DNA of 64,000 nt, from positions 62,001 through 126,000 of the forward strand of contig NZ_JASERU010000002.1 in the NCBI RefSeq assembly GCF_030504985.1, given 5' to 3'. The notes beneath the pieces were generated by a model. It was not told where the DNA came from and ran no database searches. It was given only the letters and a program-made list of their open reading frames with translations. This stretch comes from Fulvimonas sp. R45 (GTDB lineage: Bacteria > Pseudomonadota > Gammaproteobacteria > Xanthomonadales > Rhodanobacteraceae). This document shows positions 1 through 9,616 of this stretch, piece after piece. A program made the translations under genes and the position numbers. The first letter of the stretch is position 1, and each line of letters begins with the position of its first letter.

Positions 1-2
1 CG

Positions 3-77
3 GACGGCTCGGCGCTGCAACTGATCACCACGAACAAGGAAAGTGAGCCCAAGGCGAGTGCAGTCGCCGCACGCTGA
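3..77 (+). CDS. possible C-terminal end of an upstream gene (partial)
   Basis: An open frame enters from the left edge and stops at a TGA at 75-77, giving about 24 residues beginning DGSALQLITTNKES. The DGS-x-LQ-x-IT pattern resembles the end of a TolB/PD40-type beta-propeller blade, but the piece is too short to assign. It could also be a chance open frame. The gap that follows (78-354) shows no other gene, only the ribosome binding site of the next one. Confidence 0.3.
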   Translation, partial: DGSALQLITTNKESEPKASAVAAR

Positions 78-354
78 ACAGCGTGTTCCCCAAGCCGTGC
101 GACGCCCCCCGCGCACGGGACAGTCGCCGCGTCGAGGCGCGTGCCCCGGCGCGGTTCTTTTTGGGTCTGCCTGGCACGGCGCGGAGCTTGCCGGCATGGG
201 CGTAAACAAAGCCTTCGCAATCATGTACGCAGGACAAACGGGCAGGACACGTTCCTGCGCCGATCCGCGATAGCATGCGACGGCCAGCAGGGCAGCTAGG
301 CGTGCCACCTGGTGCCGGAAGGGGACGGCAGCTCCATGTTCATGGAGGTCTCCC

Positions 355-3303
355 ATGGCTTTTCGTCAGGTACGACGACTGCGTCCCGTGCTGTCTGCGA
401 CTTTCCGCCGGCGTGCGTTGGCTGGTGCCTGCGTCGCTGTCCTGTACAGCTTGGGGCTGGGCGCCATGGCCGCCGCCCAGACGCAACCCGCGCCCGCCGA
501 CCGTCCGGCGCCGGCGGCCACGCCGCAGGCGCAGCCGCCGGCCGCGAAAGGGAGGAACGGCCGGCCACCCGCGAAGCCCGCGGCTTCGGTGAGCAACCTC
601 GACACGGTCAAGGTCACCGGCATCCTCGGCAGCATCCAGAGCTCGCTGCAGGCCAAGCAGAATTCCGACGACATCATCGAGGCGATCTCGGCCGAGGACA
701 TCGGCAAGCTGCCCGACGCCAGCATCGCCGAGAGCCTGTCGCGCGTGTCCGGCCTGGCGACGCAGCGCATGAACGGCCGCGCCAGCGTGATCTCGATCCG
801 CGGCCTGTCGCCGGACTTCGCCGGCACCACGCTGGACGGACGCGAGCAGGCGACCATCGGCGAGAACCGCGGCGTGGAGTACGACCAGTACCCTTCCGAG
901 CTGATCAACGGCGCGGCGATCTACAAGACGCCCGACGCCAGCCTGGTCGGGCAGGGCCTGTCCGGCACGGTCGACCTGCACACGATCAAGCCGCTGGACC
1001 TGCCGCACCGCGCGATCGTCGCCAACCTGCGTGGCGAGTACACCAGCAACGGCAAGCTCAACCCCGGCAGCGGCGTGGGCGACCTGGGCCACCGCGCCAG
1101 CTTCTCGTACATCGACCAGTTCCTGGACCATACCCTGGGCGTGGCGGTGGGCTTCGCCCAGCTCGATTCGCCGATCCAGGAGAAGCAGTACCAGGCCTGG
1201 TGGTGGAGCGTGGACAACGGCCCGGCCGGCATCGATCGTAACTGGGGCCAGCCGCGCACGCCCGGCATGCCCGACGACGTGGTCTCGCAGGAGGGCATGC
1301 AACTGCGCGCGCAGTCGCAACGCCAGTTGCGCAACGGCCTGATGGCGGTGCTGGAATGGGCGCCGGGCGAGCACTACCACTCCACGCTGGACCTGTACTA
1401 CTCCACCTTCAACGAGAAGAAGTTCACCAACGGCGCGCAATGGTCCAGCAGCCCGTATGACGACGTGAGCTATTCGAACGTGGGCGTGGTGCCCATGCAA
1501 CCCTATCCGCTGGTCACCACCGGCACGATCCACAACGTCTCGCCGATCCTGCAGAACGAATACACCCGCGAGCGCGACAAGCTGTTCTCGGCCGGCTGGA
1601 ACAACCAGTTCGACTTCGGCGGCGGCTGGACCGCGACGGCCGACCTGTCCTACTCCAGCGCGAAGAAGCGGTTACGCGACGTCTACCTGTTCAGCGGCCT
1701 TCCCGATGGCGCGCGCACCGATGTGGACTTCCGGACGCCGACGGGCAACGGCTACCCGGGCTTCTCGACCGCGGCGAACCTGGCCGACCCGACGCAGGTC
1801 GTGTTCACCGACCCGGGCAACCCGGAGAGCCACCCGCCGGGTTACGGCTACGACGGCCGCCAGGAGTTCGACCGCCAGAAGGACTCGATCAAGGCGCTGC
1901 GGCTGGAGGTGAGCCACCCGCTGGGCTGGATCTTCAGCGATTTCGTGCTGGGCGCGAACTACTCCGAGCGGGTGAAGACCAAGCAGGCCGACGTGTACTT
2001 CGCGTGGCTGAACGGCAACGGCTCCACCGACGCCACCTACGACCCGTTCTTCAGTGCGCCCATCGGTTACCTGGGGCGGCCCACGTCACTGTCTTACGGT
2101 GGCATCCCAGGCATCGTGTACTACGACGTGACCCGGGCGCTGGCCAGCCAGTTCTACCTCACCGAGAAGAACCGGCAGGGCGACTGGAGCCGCAACTACT
2201 CGGTGAAGGAGAAGGTGCCGCTCGCCTACGTGAAGCTCGACATCGACACCTCGCTGGGCGACGTGCCGCTGCGCGGCAACCTGGGCGTGCAGTTCGTGCA
2301 CACCGAGCAGTCCTCGCAGGCGCTGCAGACCCACGGCGATGCCCGGGTGGGCCGCATCGCCGGCGGCGCCACCTACAACAACGTGCTGCCCAGCCTGAAC
2401 CTGGTGGCCCAGCTCACCGACCACCAGTACCTGCGCTTCGGCCTGGCGAAATCCATGGCGCGCGGCCGCATCGACGACGAGAAGGTGTCGACCTCCGCCA
2501 GCGTGGCGGTGGTGCAGCAGGGGCCGGGCGCGGGCCAGGTGCTGTGGTCCGGCAGCGGCGGCAACCCGAAGCTGAAACCCTACGTGGCGGTGGGAGCCGA
2601 CCTTTCCTACGAGTTCTACTTCGGCAAATCGAGCTACCTGGCCGCGGCGGTGTTCAACAAGAACCTGCTGAACTACATCTACGACCGGACGGTGCTGGAC
2701 TACGATTTCTCCGGTTACGTCAACGACAACCCCACGCTGAAGCCCACCAGCAACCGGGGCTCGTTCACCATGCCGGTGAACGGCACCGGCGGCAGGATGC
2801 AGGGCCTGGAGCTGTCCGGCGTGCTGGAGGGCGGCCTGCTGGCCGACGCGCTGGACGGCTTCGGCGTGCAGGGCAACTTCTCGCTCACCCACAGCAGCAT
2901 CCCGCAGAACGCGATCTCCTCGGTACCCGGCGGTCCCGCCACGTTGCCGGGCCTGTCGCGCAAGGTCGCCAACCTGGCGCTGTTCTACGAGAAGCACGGC
3001 TGGTCGGTGCGCCTGGCCGAACGCTACCGCTCCTCCTTCACCGGCGAGGCGGTGGCGCTGTTCGACCAGCTCGGCTACACCAAGGTGCTGGCCAACCGGC
3101 AGACCGACTTCCAGCTCGGCTACGCCTTCGACGAGGGGCGCTGGAAGGGTCTGTCGCTGCTGCTGCAGGTGAGCAACCTCACCAACAGCCCCGACGCGAC
3201 CGTGCAGGTGTCCGGCCTGCCCAACGGCGTGCAGCTGTCGCGCCCGCTGGAGTACGACACCTGGGGCCGCACGGTGATGTTCGGGGTGAACTACAAGCTG
3301 TAG
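355..3303 (+). CDS. TonB-dependent outer-membrane receptor
   Basis: Predicted 982-residue outer-membrane active transporter for a large substrate, driven by TonB-ExbBD. The N-terminus is basic, followed by a hydrophobic stretch ending in AMAAAQ, which fits a Sec signal peptide, and then a Pro/Ala-rich spacer. The plug domain follows (about residues 85-220: EDIGKLPDASIAESLSRVSG, then ISIRGLSPDF), then a beta-barrel that ends WGRTVMFGVNYKL with the aromatic-rich C-terminus expected for BAM insertion. Length and the 'AEDIGKLPD' signature fit the Xanthomonas/Caulobacter TonB receptor family often linked to carbohydrate uptake. The ATG is preceded by GGAGGT at 344-349 with 5-nt spacing. No glycosidase lies next to it, so the substrate cannot be inferred; the galactoside locus begins 25 kb away. 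Confidence 0.93.
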   Translation: MAFRQVRRLRPVLSATFRRRALAGACVAVLYSLGLGAMAAAQTQPAPADRPAPAATPQAQPPAAKGRNGRPPAKPAASVSNLDTVKVTGILGSIQSSLQAKQNSDDIIEAISAEDIGKLPDASIAESLSRVSGLATQRMNGRASVISIRGLSPDFAGTTLDGREQATIGENRGVEYDQYPSELINGAAIYKTPDASLVGQGLSGTVDLHTIKPLDLPHRAIVANLRGEYTSNGKLNPGSGVGDLGHRASFSYIDQFLDHTLGVAVGFAQLDSPIQEKQYQAWWWSVDNGPAGIDRNWGQPRTPGMPDDVVSQEGMQLRAQSQRQLRNGLMAVLEWAPGEHYHSTLDLYYSTFNEKKFTNGAQWSSSPYDDVSYSNVGVVPMQPYPLVTTGTIHNVSPILQNEYTRERDKLFSAGWNNQFDFGGGWTATADLSYSSAKKRLRDVYLFSGLPDGARTDVDFRTPTGNGYPGFSTAANLADPTQVVFTDPGNPESHPPGYGYDGRQEFDRQKDSIKALRLEVSHPLGWIFSDFVLGANYSERVKTKQADVYFAWLNGNGSTDATYDPFFSAPIGYLGRPTSLSYGGIPGIVYYDVTRALASQFYLTEKNRQGDWSRNYSVKEKVPLAYVKLDIDTSLGDVPLRGNLGVQFVHTEQSSQALQTHGDARVGRIAGGATYNNVLPSLNLVAQLTDHQYLRFGLAKSMARGRIDDEKVSTSASVAVVQQGPGAGQVLWSGSGGNPKLKPYVAVGADLSYEFYFGKSSYLAAAVFNKNLLNYIYDRTVLDYDFSGYVNDNPTLKPTSNRGSFTMPVNGTGGRMQGLELSGVLEGGLLADALDGFGVQGNFSLTHSSIPQNAISSVPGGPATLPGLSRKVANLALFYEKHGWSVRLAERYRSSFTGEAVALFDQLGYTKVLANRQTDFQLGYAFDEGRWKGLSLLLQVSNLTNSPDATVQVSGLPNGVQLSRPLEYDTWGRTVMFGVNYKL

Positions 3304-3330
3304 CGGTATGGCATCACCGTACCATTGAGT

Positions 3331-3444
3331 CCCTCTCCCGCTTGCGGGAGAGGGGTTGGGGGGGGAGGGTTCGGCATCGCCGTGGGGCCGCGCTCCGCCC
3401 GGACCCTCACCCGCCTGCCGGCACCCTCTCCCGGAGGGAGAGGG
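3331..3444. repeat. paired palindromic (REP/BIME-like) repeat
   Basis: Two hairpins of the same family face each other in the gap between convergent genes. The first is CCTCTCCCGC/GCGGGAGAGG (3332-3341 with 3344-3353). The second is CCCTCTCCC/GGGAGAGGG (3424-3432 with 3436-3444, loop GGA). The same sequence family recurs at 22117-22165 and inside the lpdA coding region at 9892-10003. It could also serve as a bidirectional transcription stop, although no T-run follows. Confidence 0.8.
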
Positions 3445-3513
3445 ATTCACTCGGCGGCGGCCAGGCGAATGCGGCAAGGCATCGCCACCGATCCGCCGCC
3501 GGCAGGAGCGGCG

Positions 3514-6500
3514 CTAATGCACCGACACCGGCATCCGGTTGTCGGTGGGCACCTGGTCGATCAGCTCGTTGTAGGGATCGATGCCGGCGCTGGCGGGCTT
3601 GCCGTCCACGGTCACGGTGACCGTGCTGTCGCCGTCGGGCAGCATGCGGCGCGCCAGGTACAGCGGCCTGCCGTCGCGGCCGGGGGCGTCGGGGGCGGCG
3701 AACACGCCGATCTGGATCGGGATATCCGGCGCGGCCGGCGTTTCCCTGCCCTTGCCGTCGGCGTACGCCATGCCGGCATGCAGCTTCATCGTCACCTCGT
3801 ACCGGCCGTCCGGCAGCTTCTTCGCGCTGGCTGAGGTGATGCGGTTGTCGAACAGGGTGATCTTCCAGAAGAAGTCGTCCAGCAGCGGTCGCCATGGCGG
3901 GCCGAGCGCGCCGGACAGCGCGTCCATGAATTCCTTCGAGGTGGTGTAGGGCGGCTGCTGGAAACCCTTGTCGAGCAGGAACTGCTTCAGCACGGCGTCA
4001 AGGCGGTCCTCGCCCACGTAGTCCTGCAGCGCGTAGAACACCACCGAGCCCTTGTTGTAGTGGACGTACTGCTCGTTCTCCACCTTCGCCAGCGGCTCCT
4101 CGGCTACGGTGTCGGTGGCGCGGCCGGCCAGGTACTTGTCCAGTTCGTACTTCAGGAATTTGCGCATCTGGTCGGCGCCGTAGCGCTGCTTCATCACCAT
4201 CAGCGCGCTGTACTGCGCCAGCGACTCGCTGAGCATGGTCGAGCCCTGCATGTCGGCGCCGATCACCCGGTGCGCCCACCACTGGTGTGCCACCTCGTGC
4301 GCGGTGACGTAGTAGGGATAGTCGATCTGGCTGGTGTCGCGCAGGTCGGCGATGAAGCCCAGCGCCTCGGAGAACGCGATGGTGTTGGGGAAGGACTGCG
4401 CGAAGCCGTAGTAGTTGGGCACCTCGGCGATGCGCAGCTGGCGGAACGGGTAGGGCGTGTAGTGCGCGTCGTAGTACGCCAGCGCGTCCTTCGTGCCCTC
4501 GATCATGCGGTCGACGTTCCAGGCGTGCGCCGGGTTGTAGTACACGGCGATGGTGGTGCCGTGGTCGTCCACGCGCTTCACCGCCCAGCGCGCGGACATC
4601 CACGCGGCGAAGTTCAGCATCGGATGCTGCGACACGTAGTGGAAGTAGCGGCGGCCGCCGGCGGTCCATGCCTTCTGCAGCACGCCGGGCGCCAGCGCGG
4701 TCTGGTCGGACGCGGTGGAGACGGTGGTGTCGAAGTCGACCCAGTCGGCGTCGTTGCTGATGTAGGTGTTGGCGCGCGCCTTCGCGTCGCCCAGCGGTGG
4801 CATGCGCGGCACGTCCAGCTTGAGTCCGTACTTGCGGCGATCGTTGCGGTCGGTGAGCTGGTTCGACGGCTGGTAGCCGAACTGCGGCAGCATGCCGCTG
4901 TTGAAGAAGCTGCCGTTGTGGGCGAGGAACTGGCCCCGGGGCTCGTTGGTGAAGCCGCGTGGCGCGTAGGTCAGGTCGAAGCCGAACGGCATCGAGGCGC
5001 CCGGCGCCAGCGGCGTCTTCAGCCGGTAGACGGCGAAGCCGAGGCGTTTGTCGTCGCTCACCGTCTCGTGCGGCGCGAAGTCCAGCGCGGTCCTGGTGAA
5101 GTCGGTATCGAGGTTCACGTACAGCGTGTCGATCGGCGCGGCGGTCTTGTTGACCAGGGTGTAGCGGCCGCGGATCTCCAGCCGTCGGTGGTAGGGATGG
5201 ATGTCCACCTGCGTGCTGACGGCGGTGATGCGCGGCTGTGGCGCGTCGCGGTATTTCGCGTACAGCTTCTCGTAGTCCGCGGCGTCGCGCTTCTTCGCCG
5301 TGCCGTTCTCGTAGTGGTTGAGCACGTTGGTGTTGTAGAAGATCCACGCGCCGCTGGCGGCGAACGCCAACAGGCCCAGCGCCAGCGCCACGCGGGCCGG
5401 GCGGCGACAACGCGCGCGCGCCTCGCGCAGGCGCCCGCGCCACGACTGCCCGGTGCCGCGCACCCAGAACAGCGCGGCCAGCACCAGCAGCACGACGGCG
5501 AGGCAGGCCCAGTAGAAATCGAACCACAGCGTGGCCGGCAGGAAGTGGCCGAAGCCGTTGAGGTCGGAATACGGCGCCGACGGCGCGGCGGCGTAGTTGT
5601 ACAGGTTGTGGTCCCAGTGCAGCAGCGGGAAGGCGATCTGGCAGACCAGCCACAGCACCGTCAGCAGGTAGCCCAGGTAGCGGTTGTTGGTGACCACCTG
5701 CAGGAACAGCGCCAGCGCCGCCAGCAGCGCGAACGGGACCGCCTGCAGCGCCAGCGTGCCCAGGTACAGCCCCGGCTCCAGGTGGGTGTAGCCGTGCGCC
5801 AGCTGCCAGGCGATGCCGACCGCCGCGCCGGCGGCCAGGAACGCCGCCGCCACCGCCAGCAGCGCGCCCAGCTTGGCGGCCAGCGGGATCCAGTCCGGCA
5901 GCGGGAAGGCGTCGCTGACCTCGGCGGTGCGCTGGCTGCGCTCGCGCCATACCAGTTCGCCGGCGTAGAACATCACCACGATGTACAGCAGCCCCTGCAT
6001 GGCGCTGCGCATCATCTCCAGCACGCCGTGCGTCACCGGCCAGGTGGCGGTGCCGTAGATGCGCCCGGACAGCGCCAGCGAGAACACGAAGTTGACCAGC
6101 CCGAACAGCAGCAGCACCAGGAACGGCACGCCGCGCAGCACGCTGCGGGCGTCGAACAGCAGCAGGTGGCGCAGCTGGGCCAGCCGGGCGCGCCATCCGG
6201 CGGCCAGGCGCACTGGCGGCAGCGCGGTGGCGCCGGCGTCGGCGGCCGACGCCGGGCGCAGCAGCGGCGGCTCGGCGCGGCGCGGTCGCCGGCGCAGCCG
6301 GAGGCCTTCGCGGTCGGTGCGGAACAGCGCGAACGCGGTGCCCGCCAGTACCAACGAAACGCCCATCCACAGCAGCCGGTTGAACAGCAGCAGGCCGTCC
6401 AGCGGCGGCAGCGCGCGGTTGATCCGGTCCGGCGTCCAGTAGCGGGTGACGATCTGCAGCGTGCGTCCACCGAAGGGGTCGAGGATCGCCGCCAGCGCAT

Positions 6501-7104
6501 GGTGGTTCACGTCCTGGGTCAGCAGCTTGGCGATTGACAGCAGCACGATGAAGGCGATCACGCCGATCAGCGTGGCCAGCAGCGAGCGGGTGGCGGTGGC
6601 GAGCAGGAACAGCATCGCGGCGATGAACAGCAGGTTCGGCAGCACCATCACGCCGAACGCCCAGGCGTAGCCGTGCCAGTCCGACGGGCCCAGCCGCGCC
6701 GCCTCGATCCACGGCATGCTGCCGCCCAGCGCCAGGCCCAGCGCGCACAGCAGCATGATCGCCACCGTCACCAGGTAGCCCGCGGCGAAGCGCCCGCCCA
6801 GGTAGGCGCGCTTGCGCACCGGCGTGGCGAACACCAGCTCGGACGTGCCGTGGTCGAAGTCGCGCAGCGCCGCGCCGGCGACGAAGGCGGCCGCCAGCAG
6901 CAGGCACAGCGGGGTCAGGTTGTCGATCAGCCGCACGATCACCAGCGGCGCGTTGCGCAGCACGTTGCCGTGCGCGCCGCCCAGGATCACCGCGTCGGTG
7001 CTGGAGAACATGAAGGCCAGCCCGGCGAACACCGCGGCGATGACCCAGAACAGCGGCGCCTTCAGCTGCTGGCGCAATTCGAAACGGAGGATCTCGAGGA
7101 ACAT
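3514..7104 (-). CDS. ABC-2 type permease fused to an M1-family peptidase domain
   Basis: A 1196-residue fusion. The N-terminal half (about residues 1-590) holds two blocks of hydrophobic segments separated by an Arg-rich cytoplasmic loop near residue 275, as in two tandem ABC-2 permease modules. The C-terminal half (about 620-1196) is an M1 metallopeptidase-like domain with HEVAHQWW near residue 935 (zinc-binding HEXXH) and the third ligand Glu in SESLAQY about 20 residues later. The GAMEN exopeptidase motif normally found before HEXXH is absent; the equivalent stretch reads NYYGFAQSFPNTIAFSE. The ATPase gene lies 39 nt upstream on the same strand, so the two form an operon. Related permease-peptidase fusions are known in genomes, but their substrate is not. 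It might release or process peptides at the outer face of the membrane; that role is inference. Confidence 0.88.
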   Translation of the reverse strand: MFLEILRFELRQQLKAPLFWVIAAVFAGLAFMFSSTDAVILGGAHGNVLRNAPLVIVRLIDNLTPLCLLLAAAFVAGAALRDFDHGTSELVFATPVRKRAYLGGRFAAGYLVTVAIMLLCALGLALGGSMPWIEAARLGPSDWHGYAWAFGVMVLPNLLFIAAMLFLLATATRSLLATLIGVIAFIVLLSIAKLLTQDVNHHALAAILDPFGGRTLQIVTRYWTPDRINRALPPLDGLLLFNRLLWMGVSLVLAGTAFALFRTDREGLRLRRRPRRAEPPLLRPASAADAGATALPPVRLAAGWRARLAQLRHLLLFDARSVLRGVPFLVLLLFGLVNFVFSLALSGRIYGTATWPVTHGVLEMMRSAMQGLLYIVVMFYAGELVWRERSQRTAEVSDAFPLPDWIPLAAKLGALLAVAAAFLAAGAAVGIAWQLAHGYTHLEPGLYLGTLALQAVPFALLAALALFLQVVTNNRYLGYLLTVLWLVCQIAFPLLHWDHNLYNYAAAPSAPYSDLNGFGHFLPATLWFDFYWACLAVVLLVLAALFWVRGTGQSWRGRLREARARCRRPARVALALGLLAFAASGAWIFYNTNVLNHYENGTAKKRDAADYEKLYAKYRDAPQPRITAVSTQVDIHPYHRRLEIRGRYTLVNKTAAPIDTLYVNLDTDFTRTALDFAPHETVSDDKRLGFAVYRLKTPLAPGASMPFGFDLTYAPRGFTNEPRGQFLAHNGSFFNSGMLPQFGYQPSNQLTDRNDRRKYGLKLDVPRMPPLGDAKARANTYISNDADWVDFDTTVSTASDQTALAPGVLQKAWTAGGRRYFHYVSQHPMLNFAAWMSARWAVKRVDDHGTTIAVYYNPAHAWNVDRMIEGTKDALAYYDAHYTPYPFRQLRIAEVPNYYGFAQSFPNTIAFSEALGFIADLRDTSQIDYPYYVTAHEVAHQWWAHRVIGADMQGSTMLSESLAQYSALMVMKQRYGADQMRKFLKYELDKYLAGRATDTVAEEPLAKVENEQYVHYNKGSVVFYALQDYVGEDRLDAVLKQFLLDKGFQQPPYTTSKEFMDALSGALGPPWRPLLDDFFWKITLFDNRITSASAKKLPDGRYEVTMKLHAGMAYADGKGRETPAAPDIPIQIGVFAAPDAPGRDGRPLYLARRMLPDGDSTVTVTVDGKPASAGIDPYNELIDQVPTDNRMPVSVH

Positions 7105-7143
7105 GCGGTCCGTCCTTGTCGTGGAGGCGTCGGCCGGGCCGGG

Positions 7144-8028
7144 TCAGGCGGCGCGCGAGGTGGCCTGCGCGCGCAGGCGGCCGAAGTACACGTCCTCCAG
7201 GTCGGGGGCGACCGGCTCGAAGCCTTCCTCCGGGCGGCTGTCGGCCAGCACGTGCAGCAGGGTGCGCCCGCCGGCGAGGCGGGTGGACAGGATGTTCATG
7301 CGCGCGCGGTAGCCGTCCAGCGCAGCCTTGTCGATCGTGCGCCGCCACACCCGGCCTTCCAGCGCGCGGATCGCCTCGTGCGGCTCGCCGGCCAGCAGCA
7401 CCTGGCCCTGGCCGATGATCGCCATGCGCGGGCACAGGTCGGTGACGTCCTCCACGATGTGGGTGGACAGGATCACCACCACCCGCTCGCCGATCTCCGC
7501 CAGCAGGTTGAGGAAGCGGTTGCGTTCCTCCGGGTCGAGGCCGGCGGTGGGCTCGTCCACGATCACCAGCCTGGGGTCGCCGATCAGCGCCTGGGCGATG
7601 CCGAAGCGCTGGCGCATGCCGCCGGAATAGGTGCCGAGCTTGCGCTTGCGCACGTCCCACAGGTTCACCTGGCGCAGCAGGGCCTCGACCAGCTCGCGCC
7701 GCTCGCCCTTGGCGACGACGCCCTTCAGCATCGCGAAATGGTCCAGCATCGCCTCGGCCGAGACCCGGGGGTACACGCCGAACTCCTGCGGCAGGTAGCC
7801 GAGCAGGCGCCGGGTGGCCTGCTTGTCGGCCAGCAGGTCCATGTCGCCGAGCCGGATGCTGCCCTGGTCGGGGTCCTGCAGCGTGGCGATGGTGCGCATC
7901 AGCGTGGACTTGCCCGCGCCGTTGGGTCCCAGCAGGCCGAACATGCCCTGGGGGATGTCCAGCGAGACGCTGCGCAGCGCGCGCACCCCGTTGGCGTAGG
8001 TCTTGGACAGCTCGCGGATGCTCAGCAT
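7144..8028 (-). CDS. ABC transporter ATP-binding protein
   Basis: A 294-residue ATPase that should power the permease-peptidase encoded just downstream. It has Walker A GPNGAGKST, Q-loop PQEFG, the ABC signature SGGMRQR, Walker B LVIVDEPTAGLD and the switch His in LSTHIVED, so it is catalytically complete. A C-terminal extension of about 80 residues follows the ATPase core and ends DLEDVYFGRLRAQ, a common end in ABC-2 ATPases. The open frame runs further upstream, but MLSIRELSKTYANG is the family-like N-terminus and has GGAGGG nine nt ahead, so the start was set at 8028. The gene is divergent from aceF. Confidence 0.93.
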   Translation of the reverse strand: MLSIRELSKTYANGVRALRSVSLDIPQGMFGLLGPNGAGKSTLMRTIATLQDPDQGSIRLGDMDLLADKQATRRLLGYLPQEFGVYPRVSAEAMLDHFAMLKGVVAKGERRELVEALLRQVNLWDVRKRKLGTYSGGMRQRFGIAQALIGDPRLVIVDEPTAGLDPEERNRFLNLLAEIGERVVVILSTHIVEDVTDLCPRMAIIGQGQVLLAGEPHEAIRALEGRVWRRTIDKAALDGYRARMNILSTRLAGGRTLLHVLADSRPEEGFEPVAPDLEDVYFGRLRAQATSRAA

Positions 8029-8135
8029 GGGTTCCCTCCGCGCCGCCCCGCGCGGCGCTTGCAGGATCAGACTAAGGTATGAATCCGCCGGCCGCACCGG
8101 CCCAAGGTCATGCCTGGAGCCGTCCCGGAAGGCAT

Positions 8136-8147
8136 GCATACGTATGC
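8136..8147. promoter_or_regulatory. 12-bp perfect palindrome in the ABC/aceF divergent intergenic region
   Basis: GCATACGTATGC is a perfect palindrome about midway between the divergent ATPase (start 8028) and aceF (start 8259). Its position fits a dimeric repressor operator acting on either promoter. No specific regulator family can be named from the sequence, and no convincing -35/-10 pair was found next to it. Confidence 0.4.
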
Positions 8148-8258
8148 GGATGGACGATTCGGACGTCCGTGTTGCCCCGCAACGCGGACGGGTTCGCTAT
8201 CATGACTGGCCTTGCGACCGCCATCCCCCGCGGCCGCCCTTGATTCGCAGGAGAACCC

Positions 8259-9602
8259 ATGGCCGACCCCAAAGAAGCCCGCGTACCCGACATCGGCGGA
8301 CACGACAACGTGCCGGTGATCGAGGTGATGATCAAGGCCGGTGACCGCGTGGAGAAGGACCAGAGCCTGATCACGCTGGAATCGGACAAGGCCACCATGG
8401 AAGTGCCCGCGCCCTTCGCCGGCACGGTGAAGGACGTGAAGCTGAAGGTGGGCGACGAGGTCTCCGAGGGCGCGGTGATCGCGCTGATCGAGGCCGACGG
8501 CGCCGCCGCGGCGCCCGCACCGGCCGCCACGCCCGCACCTGCGCCCGCGCCCGCCGCGCCCGTGCCGGCCCCCGTGGCCGAAGCGCCGAAGGCCGCGCCG
8601 GCCCCGGCGCCGGCCAGGGCCGAGCCGGCCGCTGCGCCGGCCGCCATGCCGCGCCCGCCGATCGACGCCGCCCTGGTGATGCCGGGCGACGCCCCCTACG
8701 CCAGCCCCGCGGTGCGCGCCTTCGCGCGCGAGCTGGGCGTGGACATCCAGCAGGTGAAGGGCTCGGGCCGCGGCGGGCGGATCCAGCGCGAGGACGTGGC
8801 CGGCTACGTGAAGCACGCGCTGGCCTCGGGCGCGCGGCCCAGCGGCGCGCCGGTGGCGGCCGGCGGCGGGCTCAACCTGCTGCCGTGGCCGAAGGTGGAT
8901 TTCAGCAAGTTCGGCGAGATCGAGGAAAAGCCGCTCTCGCGCATCCAGAAGATCTCCGGCGCCAACCTCGCGCGCAACTGGGCGATGATCCCCCACGTCA
9001 CCCAGCACGAGGACGCCGACATCACCGAGCTGGAGGCCTTCCGCAAGCAGCTCGGCGCGGAGAACAAGGACCTCAAGATCACCCCGCTGGTGTTCCAGAT
9101 GAAGGCGGTGGTGGCGGCGCTGAAGGAGTACCCGCAGTTCAACGCCTCGCTCGACGAGACCGGCGAGAAGCTGATCCTCAAGAAGTACTTCCACATCGGC
9201 ATCGCGGTGGACACGCCCGACGGCCTGGTGGTGCCGGTGATCCGCGACGTCGACAGGAAGGGCCTGCTGGAACTGGCCGCCGAACTGGGCGAGATCTCGA
9301 AGAAGGCGCGCGAGAAGAAGCTCGGCCCGGCCGACATGTCCGGCGGCTGCTTCTCGATCAGCTCGCTGGGCGGCATCGGCGGCACCGCGTTCACGCCCAT
9401 CGTCAACGCGCCGGAGGTGGCCATCCTGGGCGTCTCCAAGGCGGCCATGAAGCCGGTGTGGAACGGCAAGGAATTCGCGCCGCGGCTGATGCTGCCGCTG
9501 TCGCTGTCCTACGACCATCGCGTGATCGACGGCGCGCTGGCCGCCCGTTTCGCCGTATTCGTGGCCAAACAGCTCGGCGACATCCGCCGCTTGTTGCTGT
9601 GA
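8259..9602 (+). CDS. aceF: dihydrolipoamide acetyltransferase, E2 of pyruvate dehydrogenase
   Basis: A 447-residue E2 core enzyme that passes the acetyl group from E1-bound thiamine diphosphate to coenzyme A. Residues 5-80 form one lipoyl domain with the modified lysine in [11 protein letters not shown] long Ala/Pro linker (about 88-135) leads to a peripheral subunit-binding domain ([16 protein letters not shown]... GRIQREDV, about 147-185). The catalytic acetyltransferase domain ends with the active-site DHRVIDG near the C-terminus. There is one lipoyl domain rather than the three of E. coli AceF. The lpdA gene follows after 14 nt, so they are co-transcribed. The E1 gene (aceE) is not adjacent; the upstream neighbour is a divergent ABC ATPase. 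Confidence 0.96.
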   Translation: MADPKEARVPDIGGHDNVPVIEVMIKAGDRVEKDQSLITLESDKATMEVPAPFAGTVKDVKLKVGDEVSEGAVIALIEADGAAAAPAPAATPAPAPAPAAPVPAPVAEAPKAAPAPAPARAEPAAAPAAMPRPPIDAALVMPGDAPYASPAVRAFARELGVDIQQVKGSGRGGRIQREDVAGYVKHALASGARPSGAPVAAGGGLNLLPWPKVDFSKFGEIEEKPLSRIQKISGANLARNWAMIPHVTQHEDADITELEAFRKQLGAENKDLKITPLVFQMKAVVAALKEYPQFNASLDETGEKLILKKYFHIGIAVDTPDGLVVPVIRDVDRKGLLELAAELGEISKKAREKKLGPADMSGGCFSISSLGGIGGTAFTPIVNAPEVAILGVSKAAMKPVWNGKEFAPRLMLPLSLSYDHRVIDGALAARFAVFVAKQLGDIRRLLL

Positions 9603-9616
9603 CGGAGGGCGCGACC

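Noticed and set aside
3331-3444. Possible CRISPR or tandem array in the GC-rich repeats
   Set aside because: Only two palindromic units without regular spacers; they are REP-type hairpins.
4060-6537. 825-residue open frame on the plus strand opposite the permease-peptidase gene
   Set aside because: Val/Gln/Arg-rich shadow frame created by high third-position GC in the real minus-strand gene.
8885-9616. Upstream extension of the lpdA open frame inside aceF
   Set aside because: This part is the shifted frame of aceF; the lipoyl domain begins exactly at ATG 9617 with a good Shine-Dalgarno.
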